Below, piece after piece: positions 52,845-62,119 of a stretch of DNA of 64,000 bases. A program made the position numbers and the translations under genes. The notes beneath the pieces were generated by a model, which saw only the letters and a list, made by a program, of their open reading frames with translations, made no database searches and was not told the origin of the DNA. This stretch comes from JBGPGW01 sp046349515. Its GTDB lineage: Bacteria; Pseudomonadota; Alphaproteobacteria; CADEGL01. The stretch is from the NCBI GenBank assembly GCA_046349515.1, contig JAXMCE010000003.1, positions 1 through 64,000 on the forward strand. Direction: 5' to 3'. Numbering within the stretch: the first letter of the stretch is position 1; each line of letters opens with the position of its first letter.

Positions 52845-53867
52845 TCAATGAAAGTGGGGCATGACCCTCGTTGCGAACAATTCGAGCGAGCGCATGACGT
52901 CCTGGTGGTTCGCGCCGAAGTTCATGTTGAGTTGCATGTCGTGGATTCCCAGCGCCTGGTAGGTCTTGAGCTTCTCGACGCACTGCTCGGGCGTGCCCAT
53001 GATGAGTGCATTCTCCGCTTCATCGGGCGAGATCTCGACGTCGAGAGGCACGATGGCGCCGCGCTTCACCTGACCGGGCGTGTTGAAGACGCAGACGAAG
53101 CGCCGATGATTTTCGATGACGAGGCGCGCCTTCTCCTCGATATCGCGCCGGTCGTTCGAGACGTAACACATCCGAAGCATGGAGAGCTTGAGCGACCGCG
53201 CCTGGGGTCCCGCTTCCTCGACCGCGTCGAAGAACGATTTGGCCTGCTGACGCGCGGCCTCGAAGGGGTCGCGCAGGGGCGTGGTCATGATGTGGTAGCC
53301 CTGCTTCACGCACCAGTTGATGCTGCCGGGCGCCAGGGCCGCGATCCAGATCGGCGGGTAAGGTTTCGTCATCGGCCGCGGCGTGATCGTGATCGGGCCG
53401 AAGTCGTAATACTTGCTCTTCCAGGACACTTCTTCTTTGGTGAGAAGCGCCTTCAGAAGCGCGAGAGAGTCGCCGAACTTCTCGCGCGATTCGCTGACCG
53501 GCACGCCGAACTGGTCGAATTCATATTGGAAGGCGCCGCGACCGAGTCCCAGCTCGATGCGCCCATTCGAGAGGCAGTCCGCCTGGGCGATCTCGCCCGC
53601 GAGGCGCCGGATGTCGTAGAACGGCAGCACGATGCACGCTGTGATGATCTTGATTCGCTTGGTCTCGGCGGCGACGCGGATGGCCGTCAGCAGCGGATTG
53701 GGATGGGTGAGGTAGTTGATGAAGTGATGTTCCGGGATCGAGACGGAGGTGAAACCGAGGTCCTCGGCGAATTTCGCTTCCTCGACCGTTTCCCGATACA
53801 TGTGCTGGGCGGGAAAACTCGTATCCGGCCAATAGCACGGCAGATAGAAACCGAAGTCCAAGGTCAT
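52845..53867 (-). CDS. LLM-class flavin-dependent oxidoreductase (luciferase-like monooxygenase)
   Basis: A 340-residue bacterial-luciferase-fold enzyme. Typical segments: the opening LDFGFYLPCYWPDTSF, FTSVSIPEHHFINYL, LSNGRIELGLGRG in the FMN phosphate region, and the C-terminal GTPEQCVEKLKTYQALGI. Family members use FMNH2 and O2 to oxidise small molecules, including ring-opening of uracil by RutA and degradation of alkanesulfonates, nitriloacetate or heterocycles. It lies between the M19-like gene and the deacetylase-fold gene, all in the same direction with 54-60 base gaps. No flavin reductase is adjacent. Confidence 0.88.
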   Translation of the reverse strand: MTLDFGFYLPCYWPDTSFPAQHMYRETVEEAKFAEDLGFTSVSIPEHHFINYLTHPNPLLTAIRVAAETKRIKIITACIVLPFYDIRRLAGEIAQADCLSNGRIELGLGRGAFQYEFDQFGVPVSESREKFGDSLALLKALLTKEEVSWKSKYYDFGPITITPRPMTKPYPPIWIAALAPGSINWCVKQGYHIMTTPLRDPFEAARQQAKSFFDAVEEAGPQARSLKLSMLRMCYVSNDRRDIEEKARLVIENHRRFVCVFNTPGQVKRGAIVPLDVEISPDEAENALIMGTPEQCVEKLKTYQALGIHDMQLNMNFGANHQDVMRSLELFATRVMPHFH

Positions 53868-53921
53868 CCTCCTCCGCGAGAATCGTGCTCCGCTATGATT
53901 CGATGATCCGACGCGCCACGT

Positions 53922-55085
<1,164 letters not shown>

Positions 55086-55110
55086 CGTCGGGGTCTCCTG
55101 AGAGGCGAGG

Positions 55111-56535
55111 CTAGGCGTGGCCAGGGCGGGGATCGATCGGCACCTTGCCCGCGAGGCCCATCATGTCCTCGAATTGCGCGGCGATGCCGAGGAGCTTGGC
55201 CTCGCCCCGCGGCGGACCCACGATCTGAAGACCGACCGGCTTACCGTCCTTCGTGAAGCCGCAGGGCACGGAAATGGCCGGGCAGCCCGTGACGGTCACG
55301 GCATAGGTGATCAGCAGCCAGTCGATGTAGTTGTCGAACCGGTGTCCCTCGACTTCCTCGATGTAGCGCCGGTTGACGTCGAAGGGCGCGACGACCGCTG
55401 CGGGACAGAGGAGCACATCGTGGGTCTCGAAGAATGCGGCCATGCTTTGGACCAGCGCCCCGCGCATGTGCTCCGCGCGGCCGATGTCGAGGGCGCTCAG
55501 CTTGTGGCCCTGCTCGATGTTCCAGATCACTTCAGGCTTGAGCTTGTCGCGGTGTTCCTTCAGGAGCTTCGTCCGGTCGGCGGCGAACTTGAAGGCGCGG
55601 AGGATCTGGAAGATCTCACGCGCATTGCCGAAATCGGGGCAGGACTCGTCGACCGCGGCGCCGAGATCCTGGAACCGGGCCGCCGCGGCGGTGCACACGT
55701 CGCGCACGTCGCGCGCGACTTTGACGATGCCGAGATCAGGGCTGAAACCGACACGAGAAGGCTTCCTCGCCCGCTCGATCGCAGCTTGGAACGATACGGC
55801 TGGCGCCTCGAGCGCCGTCGGGTCCTTCGGATGCGCACCCGCCATGGCGTCGAGGAAGAGCGCCGTGTCGCGCACGTCGCGACCCATGGGTCCGTCGACC
55901 GAGAGCGAATCGAAGATATGCGGCTTCGGGCCGTGGGCGACGCGGCCGGGGGAGGGGCGGAGCCCGACGACGTTGCAGAAGCTCGCGGGCGTCCGCAGGC
56001 TGCCGCCGAGGTCGGAGCCGCTGGCCAGCCAGACCTCGCCCGTGGCCAGCGCCACCGCCGCACCGCCCGAGGAGCCGCCGCAGGTGAGCGCCGTGTTCCA
56101 CGGATTGAGCGTCTTGCCGAAGACTTCGTTGAAGGTGTTGGCGCCCGCGCCGAATTCGGGCGTGTTCGATTTCGCGATGACGAGGGCACCCCGCGCCTCG
56201 AGAGTCTCGACCATGATGTCGGAGGTCTTGGGAACGTGGTTCGCGAAGATGGGCGAGCCGTAGGTCGTGCGCACGCCCGCGACTTCGTTCAGGTCCTTGA
56301 TCGCGACGGGGAGGCCGCCGAGCCAGCCGGGGTTGGAAGCCGCCTCGTTCTTGCGGGGCAGGCGCTTTGCTCGCTCGCGCGCACGATCGAGGCAGAGGGT
56401 CGGCAGCGCGTTGACCTTGGGCTCGACCTCGGCGATCCGCGCCGCCGCGGCGTCGATCAACTCCTCGGGCTTGACCTCGCCCGCTTTCAAGAGCCGGACG
56501 ATCTCGCGGGCGGGTTTTCGGCAAAGCTCATGCAT
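55111..56535 (-). CDS. Amidase (amidase-signature family)
   Basis: A 474-residue amidase-signature enzyme with the Ser-cisSer-Lys triad: K80 in VAIKDLN, S155/S156 in CGGSSGG and nucleophile S179 in GSDLGGSLRTPAS. Hydrolyses carbon-nitrogen amide bonds to acid and ammonia or amine. Length is standard and the sequence is intact. Within the unit it lies 25 bases before the deacetylase-fold gene and 83 bases after a Rid gene. GatA identity is unlikely because the context is catabolic and no gatCB is adjacent. Confidence 0.92.
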   Translation of the reverse strand: MHELCRKPAREIVRLLKAGEVKPEELIDAAAARIAEVEPKVNALPTLCLDRARERAKRLPRKNEAASNPGWLGGLPVAIKDLNEVAGVRTTYGSPIFANHVPKTSDIMVETLEARGALVIAKSNTPEFGAGANTFNEVFGKTLNPWNTALTCGGSSGGAAVALATGEVWLASGSDLGGSLRTPASFCNVVGLRPSPGRVAHGPKPHIFDSLSVDGPMGRDVRDTALFLDAMAGAHPKDPTALEAPAVSFQAAIERARKPSRVGFSPDLGIVKVARDVRDVCTAAAARFQDLGAAVDESCPDFGNAREIFQILRAFKFAADRTKLLKEHRDKLKPEVIWNIEQGHKLSALDIGRAEHMRGALVQSMAAFFETHDVLLCPAAVVAPFDVNRRYIEEVEGHRFDNYIDWLLITYAVTVTGCPAISVPCGFTKDGKPVGLQIVGPPRGEAKLLGIAAQFEDMMGLAGKVPIDPRPGHA

Positions 56536-56618
56536 GATGTCAGTCCTGTCGCTGTGCTTTCACCGGCGGCTGCTGGCCAGGGAGCACCAATCCTGGCGCC
56601 GCTCGTGCCTGGCGGAGG

Positions 56619-57848
56619 CTACTCCGTCATCGCGATCGATTCGAACTCGACCATCATGCCCTCATAGGCAAGCGTGGCGAGTGGCACGCCGGTCGATGCG
56701 GGCCCCGGCCGCCTGAAGTAAGAGGAGCGAACGTTCACGTTGCCGTGGAGGTCATCCGGCCTGTCGGTGCCGCGATAGTAGGCGTTCATCTTCACGACGT
56801 CCTTGAAGTCGAGCTTGTAGTGCTTAAGGACGCGGCCGACGTAATCCATGCAGATGCGAGACTGGGCGGGCATGTCGCCGGACGCGCGGACCGATCCTTG
56901 GGGATCGAGCGGCGCCTGGCCCGAGACGAAAACGAACGGGCCGCACTTCAAGCCATGCTTGAACGGCAGGTGCAGCTTCGGCCAATCCCACTGATCCTTG
57001 AACCACACGCGCTCCTTCTTGAGCTTCTGTCCGTCCTCGCCGATCATCGCCCACGCATCCATCTGGAACCGCGCGCCCCGCGGCGCGATGTGGTGGAGCG
57101 GCACGCCTGTCGCAGACGGACCGGGGTCGGGGAAGAACTCAGCGCGCAGTTTCGCGTTTTTCTCCCATTCCTCGATGGTGCCGCCCGCCACGTACCAGGT
57201 GTTCAGCTTCACGACATCGGTCTGGTCGGCCCCGAAGACGCCGAGAACCTTCCGCAGGTTGTTCTGCACGATGCGCGCCTGCTCGACCGTCTCGTTGGGG
57301 TGCAAGACCGATCCGTCCGCGCCGCGTGCCTTGATGCCGCTCGTGAAGATCATCTGGCCCGCCCGCACCGCGTGCGCGAAGGGGCGGCCGAGATCGGGCA
57401 GATCCGGCAAGGCCGTCGCCATTTTCGTGACGCGAGTCCCATTTTTCTTGCGCATGGCGTAAGTGTCGATCTCGACCATCATGTCCGGATAGCCGAGGTG
57501 CGCGAGCGGCACGAACCCAATGGCGAGCGAGGTGTTGGTGAGACCGAGCATGCGCGCGATCTGGCGGCGGTAGGCGTCTTCGTCGACGCTGCCATCGGTC
57601 TTGTAGTAGACGACGAGCTTCATGATGTCGTCCGCGTCCCCGCCGAGCTCACCGAGGACCCGCTTGACGTGACCGATCGAGACGTCCGTCTGGGTCTCGA
57701 GGTCGCCCGCATGTTGGACGATGCCGGCGCCCGCCATATCGACTTGGCCGGCGAGGATCAACATCTCTCCCGCGCGCACGCCCATGCTGTAGGGAATCTC
57801 GACCTTGAGCGACCAGTGGCTGGACGGGTAGGCGAATTTTCGTGGCAT
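56619..57848 (-). CDS. Tandem triple Rid (YjgF/YER057c/UK114) domain protein, paralog A
   Basis: A 409-residue protein made of three Rid-like domains (about 12-135, 145-275 and 285-409), each with recurring ...GEMLILAGQ/GQMIFTSG/GPFVFVSGQ strands, and DVVKLNTWYV or DVVKMNAYY helices. Single-domain RidA enzymes hydrolyse reactive imines and need a conserved arginine in a PARS/PART motif. Here the matching places read TSLAIG, PSATGV and PASTGV, so none of the three has it. A trimer in one chain is plausible, as RidA proteins form homotrimers. The paralog next to it (57905) has the same build. Substrate unknown. Confidence 0.87.
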   Translation of the reverse strand: MPRKFAYPSSHWSLKVEIPYSMGVRAGEMLILAGQVDMAGAGIVQHAGDLETQTDVSIGHVKRVLGELGGDADDIMKLVVYYKTDGSVDEDAYRRQIARMLGLTNTSLAIGFVPLAHLGYPDMMVEIDTYAMRKKNGTRVTKMATALPDLPDLGRPFAHAVRAGQMIFTSGIKARGADGSVLHPNETVEQARIVQNNLRKVLGVFGADQTDVVKLNTWYVAGGTIEEWEKNAKLRAEFFPDPGPSATGVPLHHIAPRGARFQMDAWAMIGEDGQKLKKERVWFKDQWDWPKLHLPFKHGLKCGPFVFVSGQAPLDPQGSVRASGDMPAQSRICMDYVGRVLKHYKLDFKDVVKMNAYYRGTDRPDDLHGNVNVRSSYFRRPGPASTGVPLATLAYEGMMVEFESIAMTE

Positions 57849-57904
57849 GGCGTGATCCCCCGAGGAATTGGCGGGTCAACCGTAGCGGAACCGAGGGCCG
57901 CTCG

Positions 57905-59128
57905 CTACACCGCCACGTCCGTCATCGCGAAGGCCTCGATGGCGACGGTCGCGCCTGGAATGGCGAGGTGCCTGACCGGCACGCCTGTCGAGGCAGGACC
58001 TGGCCTCGCATAGTAACGGTTGCGGACGACCATATTGCGATGAAGGTCGTCTGGGTTTGGCCCGCCGACATAGAAAGTATTGGCTTTGACGACGTGCTCG
58101 AATCCGAGGCCAAAGCGGTCGAGGAGGGTACCCAGTGAACCCATGGCGGATTTGGTCTGGGATTCGACATCGCCTGGTGCTGCGGCCCGGCCATGTCGAT
58201 CGAGCGGGAGTTGCGCCCCGATGAAGACTTTGTCGTGGCACCGAATGGCCTGGGAGAAGGGCTGTGCGAGCGGCCAGCGCCAATGCGCATCTGGATAGAG
58301 GTGGTCCTTCGGAAGTCGCCTGTCGTCGAGGCCACGCATGGCGACCGCCTCGACCTTCACGGAGGTTCCTGCCGGCGCCAGATTCTGAAGAGAGAGATCG
58401 GTCACAACGGGGCCCGGCTCGGGAAAACGGCTCGCGCGGGCCGCCGCGAGCGCATGCCAGACGGCCTCACCCCCTTCGAAGGCGAAGGACAATTTGACGA
58501 GATCGCCCTTGTCCGCTCCGAACGCGGCCAAGGACGATTCGATGGAATCGATGACGGCGTGTGTCTGTCGCTCGATCTGGCCGGGGTGGAGTACGGCACC
58601 GCTGGCATCGCGCGGCTCGGCCGTGATGAAGATCATCTCTCCGGCGCGAAGGGCTTCGGTAAGCGGCGTATCGATCCAGCTCGGCGGACTGATGGCGTTG
58701 TGCGGCGCGGCACCGACCATGGCGACCGCGTCGATCTCGACCGCCATGCCCGGATAGTAAAAATGGGGAAGGGGTGACATCACGATGACCGCATCGCGCG
58801 ACCCCGATGCCCGCACGATTGCGGCGATATGCCGGCGGTAGGAGTCTTCGTCCACATCACCATCATTGGCGTAGAAGACCTGCAGGCGCACGAGATCCGC
58901 GGGCCCGGCGCCAGCCTCCGCCAGCACCTGGTACGCATAGGCCATGGTTTGGTCCGTCTGGGCACGGAGATCGCCTGGCCGCAAGGGCCGGCCGTGTTCG
59001 TCGAGGTCGCACTGTCCGCAGGTGAAGACCATCTCGCCGCAACGGATCGCCTTCGGGTAGGGCACGCTGATCTGCATCTCCCACAGGCCGCGGGAGAAAA
59101 CGTGCGCTCGTCGCGGGACGCTTGGCAT
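57905..59128 (-). CDS. Tandem triple Rid domain protein, paralog B
   Basis: A 407-residue relative of paralog A with three Rid domains (about 12-130, 145-270 and 280-407). Shared segments include PYPKAIRCGEMVFTCGQ near the start and YARPGPASTGVPVRHLA near the end. The key arginine of RidA imine deaminases is absent from all three domains. The frame is open to 59173, but the ATG at 59128 lines up with the N-terminus of paralog A. Sequence divergence between the two is substantial, so they are probably subunits or enzymes with separate roles rather than a fresh duplication. Confidence 0.87.
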   Translation of the reverse strand: MPSVPRRAHVFSRGLWEMQISVPYPKAIRCGEMVFTCGQCDLDEHGRPLRPGDLRAQTDQTMAYAYQVLAEAGAGPADLVRLQVFYANDGDVDEDSYRRHIAAIVRASGSRDAVIVMSPLPHFYYPGMAVEIDAVAMVGAAPHNAISPPSWIDTPLTEALRAGEMIFITAEPRDASGAVLHPGQIERQTHAVIDSIESSLAAFGADKGDLVKLSFAFEGGEAVWHALAAARASRFPEPGPVVTDLSLQNLAPAGTSVKVEAVAMRGLDDRRLPKDHLYPDAHWRWPLAQPFSQAIRCHDKVFIGAQLPLDRHGRAAAPGDVESQTKSAMGSLGTLLDRFGLGFEHVVKANTFYVGGPNPDDLHRNMVVRNRYYARPGPASTGVPVRHLAIPGATVAIEAFAMTDVAV

Positions 59129-59204
59129 GGTCAGGTGCCCGAGATGGGGGTCCCGATCGGGCAGAGGCCGCATCTACTTTGATCGGACGGAGATTCTGCG
59201 CTCG

Positions 59205-60011
59205 TCATCGTGGCCGCGTTGCCTTCGATGCACGTTCGAGGAAATCGAGGAGTGCGGCGTTCATGGTGTCGGGGTCTTCCATCGGCGCGAGATGCCGCGA
59301 CTCGGGAAGAATGGTGAGTTCGGCGCCGGGAATCGCATCCGCCATCCGTTTCGCCATCGCGGGATGGGAGCCGGAATCATTCTCACCGGTGATGACGAGC
59401 GCGGGACAGCGGATCGCGTGGAGTCGTCCAGCGAGCTCCGCATCGGCCTCGGCGAACACCCGGTAGGCGGCGGCGTAACACGCGGGATCGTTGGTCATCA
59501 CGCGCCGGCGAACCGCCGTTTCGACATCGGGCCGCGCGCGCCGGAAGCCGGGCGTGAGCCATCGTTCGAGTGCCGTGTCGATCGTTGCGGCTGGTCCGCT
59601 CTCGGCGATCGCATGGGCGCGGGCCAAGACAGCGGCGCGCTCTTCCGCGTTCCGATCGTAGACGGCATTCATGATGACGAGGGCATGGAGCCGCTGCGGG
59701 TGGGCGAGCGCGAAGGTCTGGGCAATGAGGCCGCCAAGGGAGAAACCGATGAGGGCGAACCGCTCGATGCCGCACGCATCGGCCAGCACCTGCAACTGCT
59801 CGTCGAACATCGCGAGACTGTAGGGCCCCGCTCTCTTGACGCTCTCGCCATGGCCGATGAGGTCGTAGGTGATGACTCGATAGCGATCGGCGAGGGCATG
59901 CACCTGACCTGCCCACATGTGCTGGTCCATGCCGAGTCCGTGGATGAAGACGACGGGCGAGCCGGCTCCGTGCTCCTGCCAGGCGGTATCATGGGCGCGT
60001 TTCAGCGGCAT
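59205..60011 (-). CDS. Alpha/beta hydrolase
   Basis: A 268-residue alpha/beta-hydrolase with oxyanion HGLGMDQ (24-30), nucleophile S91 in GFSLGG, acid D212 in TGENDSG and base H240 in PESRHLAP. Similar to small-molecule hydrolases such as 3-oxoadipate enol-lactonase or RutD. An earlier TTG in frame is less likely than the ATG at 60011. It is the first enzyme gene after the regulator, 76 bases before the triple-Rid paralog B. Hydrolyses an ester, lactone, enamine or carbamate; which one is not shown. Confidence 0.88.
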   Translation of the reverse strand: MPLKRAHDTAWQEHGAGSPVVFIHGLGMDQHMWAGQVHALADRYRVITYDLIGHGESVKRAGPYSLAMFDEQLQVLADACGIERFALIGFSLGGLIAQTFALAHPQRLHALVIMNAVYDRNAEERAAVLARAHAIAESGPAATIDTALERWLTPGFRRARPDVETAVRRRVMTNDPACYAAAYRVFAEADAELAGRLHAIRCPALVITGENDSGSHPAMAKRMADAIPGAELTILPESRHLAPMEDPDTMNAALLDFLERASKATRPR

Positions 60012-60103
60012 TGGTCGTTTCTGCCACCGAACCGCTGCGTGCGGCAAGCGTGTTAGTCGCCCAATTCAGCGGGCAGCTCTCGAGCGATTCCGTAGTGCTC
60101 GGT

Positions 60104-60811
60104 TCAGGCTTCCGATCCGCCGAGATGCGACAGGACGGTCTCGGCCGCGGATTCGACATGAGCGGTGCAGGCGCGGCGTGCGGCTTCCGCATCCCGGTTT
60201 GCCACCGCATCGATGACGCGCTGTAGTTCCCCGACGATCACCGTCAGTCGACCCGGCGCACCGGCCGAGATCGCTCTCAAATGCGCCGCGCGAGCAATAA
60301 GGCCGCGGAACATCTCGGCACAGAGTTGGTTGCCGGTTCCTGCCATCAAGGCTTCATAAAAGCGCGTGCCTGCCTGATAGGCTGCTTGGACGTCATTGCG
60401 GCTCGCGGCTTCGGCAAATTCGCGGAAGCGACCCATCAGGGCTTGCCTTTGACCATCCGTCGCATTCCGCGCGAACAGCGCGCCAGCGAGCCCTTCCAGC
60501 ACGGCCCGGACCTCGTAGAGTTCGCGCGCCTCCTCCATCGTCGGAAGCGCCACGACCGGCCCTTTGTGTGGCACGGCCCTGACCAGCCCCTCGCTTTCAA
60601 GATGGCGCAGAGCTTCGCGGACGGAGGTGCGGCTGACGCCGAGCAGCTGGCATAGTTTGCGCTCGACCAGGCGCTCGCCGGGACGGAACCGCATCTCGAC
60701 GATGGCCGCACGCAGCTTTTCCAGAACTTGTTCACGAAGGGTGGGAAGATTGCGCTCGACGCGCAGGGACCGGTCCGGCGCTTTGTCGCGCTCCTGGGAA
60801 CTCTGTTGCAT
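60104..60811 (-). CDS. GntR-family transcriptional regulator, FadR/FCD subfamily
   Basis: A 235-residue repressor-type protein. The winged helix-turn-helix lies at about residues 25-90 (LVERKLCQLLGVSRTSVREALRHLESEGLV) and the all-helical FCD ligand-binding domain at about 95-225, where metal-dependent members bind small carboxylates or related ligands with His residues. It leads the downstream unit of seven enzyme genes on the same strand and most likely controls it and itself. A less GC-rich region with palindromic and repeated motifs lies directly upstream. Confidence 0.92.
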   Translation of the reverse strand: MQQSSQERDKAPDRSLRVERNLPTLREQVLEKLRAAIVEMRFRPGERLVERKLCQLLGVSRTSVREALRHLESEGLVRAVPHKGPVVALPTMEEARELYEVRAVLEGLAGALFARNATDGQRQALMGRFREFAEAASRNDVQAAYQAGTRFYEALMAGTGNQLCAEMFRGLIARAAHLRAISAGAPGRLTVIVGELQRVIDAVANRDAEAARRACTAHVESAAETVLSHLGGSEA

Positions 60812-61151
60812 ATGTTAAGTGTGACTTTCTTCCGTGAAACCGAAAAACGACCGCGATTACAGTATACTAGTGCTCAACCGTATGCCGTTCGTTGGTATGC
60901 CTGTCAACTTTCCCTAGTGAGGAGTAAGCAAATCTTCCCATCCGAATTAGGTATGCCTTCCGGTTGGCTAACCTCGCCAGGAGTTGGATGATCGGCTTGC
61001 CGTCGCCGCGGACGTCGACATGGCGGGCAGCCCATCGTGCATAGGTGGTTCGGTGCGTCGCCAGCGGCCCCGCCCACGCTTGTTCCGTCTCGTGCCGAAA
61101 TCGAAGGACCCGTGCTGACCCTCTGGCATATGATCGCGACGCATCCGTGCC
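60812..61151. other. Divergent intergenic region with candidate GntR operators
   Basis: About 340 bases between the GntR gene and the BrkB gene. The 150 bases next to the GntR gene are clearly less GC-rich than their surroundings. Seen there: AGTATACT, a perfect 8-bp palindrome (60861-60868), and three copies of GTATGCC (60880-60886, 60895-60901, 60951-60957). These are candidate operator or promoter elements. No protein-like frame is convincing. Confidence 0.5.
60861..60868. promoter_or_regulatory. Palindrome AGTATACT, candidate FCD-regulator operator
   Basis: The 8-bp perfect palindrome lies 50 bases before the GntR start. GntR/FCD regulators bind short palindromes with a GT...AC core (TNGTNNNACNA type); this one has GTATAC. 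It also overlaps a possible minus-strand -10. Prediction from pattern and position only. Confidence 0.35.
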
Positions 61152-62024
61152 ATGATGTCGCACTTCAGTCGCATATGCCGCATCGCGTGGAACTCCTATC
61201 GCCGCTTCACGGCGGATGAGAGCACGATCTGTGCCGGGCATGTGGCGTTCAGCACGATCATGGCGCTGTTCCCCTTCCTCATCTTCGCGACCGCCCTAGC
61301 GGCGTTCATCGGTTTTGCGCAGCGGGCCGACGAATTCGTGGAGCTCACTTTCAGTCTTCTGCCGGAGGAGGTGGCGCGGACCCTCGGACCGACGATCAAG
61401 GACATCTTGAGCACGCGGCGCGGCAGCGTGCTGACTGTCAGCATGATCGGAACGGCTTGGGCTGCATCCTCCGGCATCGAGGCGCTCCGCGCCGGGCTCA
61501 ACCGGGCCTATGACGTTGATCAGTACCGTCCGTTCATCCGGCGACGCATCCAAGGACTCGGCCTCGTCATTTTCGCGGCGCTGATGGTGTTCGTCATTAC
61601 GACGGTGATCGTGGTCGGCCCACTGCTGTGGCAGCTTCTCATCAACCGGCTCGAAGTGCCGAAGAGCTGGAAGTGGCTATGGCCCATCGCCCGATTCGGT
61701 TTGGGCGTGAGTCTCGTCTTCGGTGCGTCCGCGTTTCTCTACCGATGGCTGCCCGACAGGGCGCCGCGCTGGCGCCATGTCTATCCGGGAGCGCTGGTCA
61801 TGACCGCCTTATGGCTCGGTTTCGCGAGCCTGTTCTCGGTCTACTTGCGCAATCTTGGTCAGTATCACGCGGTCTACGGCAGCCTTGCCGGCATCGTGAT
61901 CACGCTGCTGTTCTTTTTCCTGAGCGCGGCTGTGTTCATCTTCGGAGCGCAAGTCAACGCGGCCATCAGGGGCGAATCGATCGAGCGGGCGGCCAAGGGG
62001 CCTCGCAGGGACCGAAACGCCTGA
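61152..62024 (+). CDS. YihY/BrkB-family inner-membrane protein
   Basis: A 290-residue protein with six hydrophobic segments and the family pattern AGHVAFSTIMALFPFLIFA near the N-terminus, SGIEALRAGLNRAYDVDQYRP in the centre and YGSLAGIVITLLFFFLSAAVF near the end. The family was once called ribonuclease BN and virulence factor BrkB; its transport function is not settled. A second ATG follows directly after the first. The C-terminus is basic (AAKGPRRDRN). It faces the MscS gene convergently; the 95 bases between hold no clear element. Confidence 0.88.
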   Translation: MMSHFSRICRIAWNSYRRFTADESTICAGHVAFSTIMALFPFLIFATALAAFIGFAQRADEFVELTFSLLPEEVARTLGPTIKDILSTRRGSVLTVSMIGTAWAASSGIEALRAGLNRAYDVDQYRPFIRRRIQGLGLVIFAALMVFVITTVIVVGPLLWQLLINRLEVPKSWKWLWPIARFGLGVSLVFGASAFLYRWLPDRAPRWRHVYPGALVMTALWLGFASLFSVYLRNLGQYHAVYGSLAGIVITLLFFFLSAAVFIFGAQVNAAIRGESIERAAKGPRRDRNA

Positions 62025-62119
62025 CAGTCGCGGACTCGGCGGCGCGTTGGGCCGCGAGCCCGGCTGCGGCCCGCGCAAGCGGCCGAGCGGCACGTCGCAA
62101 GCGTGACGGCTATTGGTCG

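Noticed and set aside
52059..53906. A 615-codon plus-strand frame across the LLM and M19-like genes
   Set aside because: It crosses two well-supported genes on the other strand and has no recognisable domain; such frames are common in high-GC DNA.
55117..56667. A 516-codon plus-strand frame over the amidase gene
   Set aside because: The amidase triad and family length on the minus strand explain the region.
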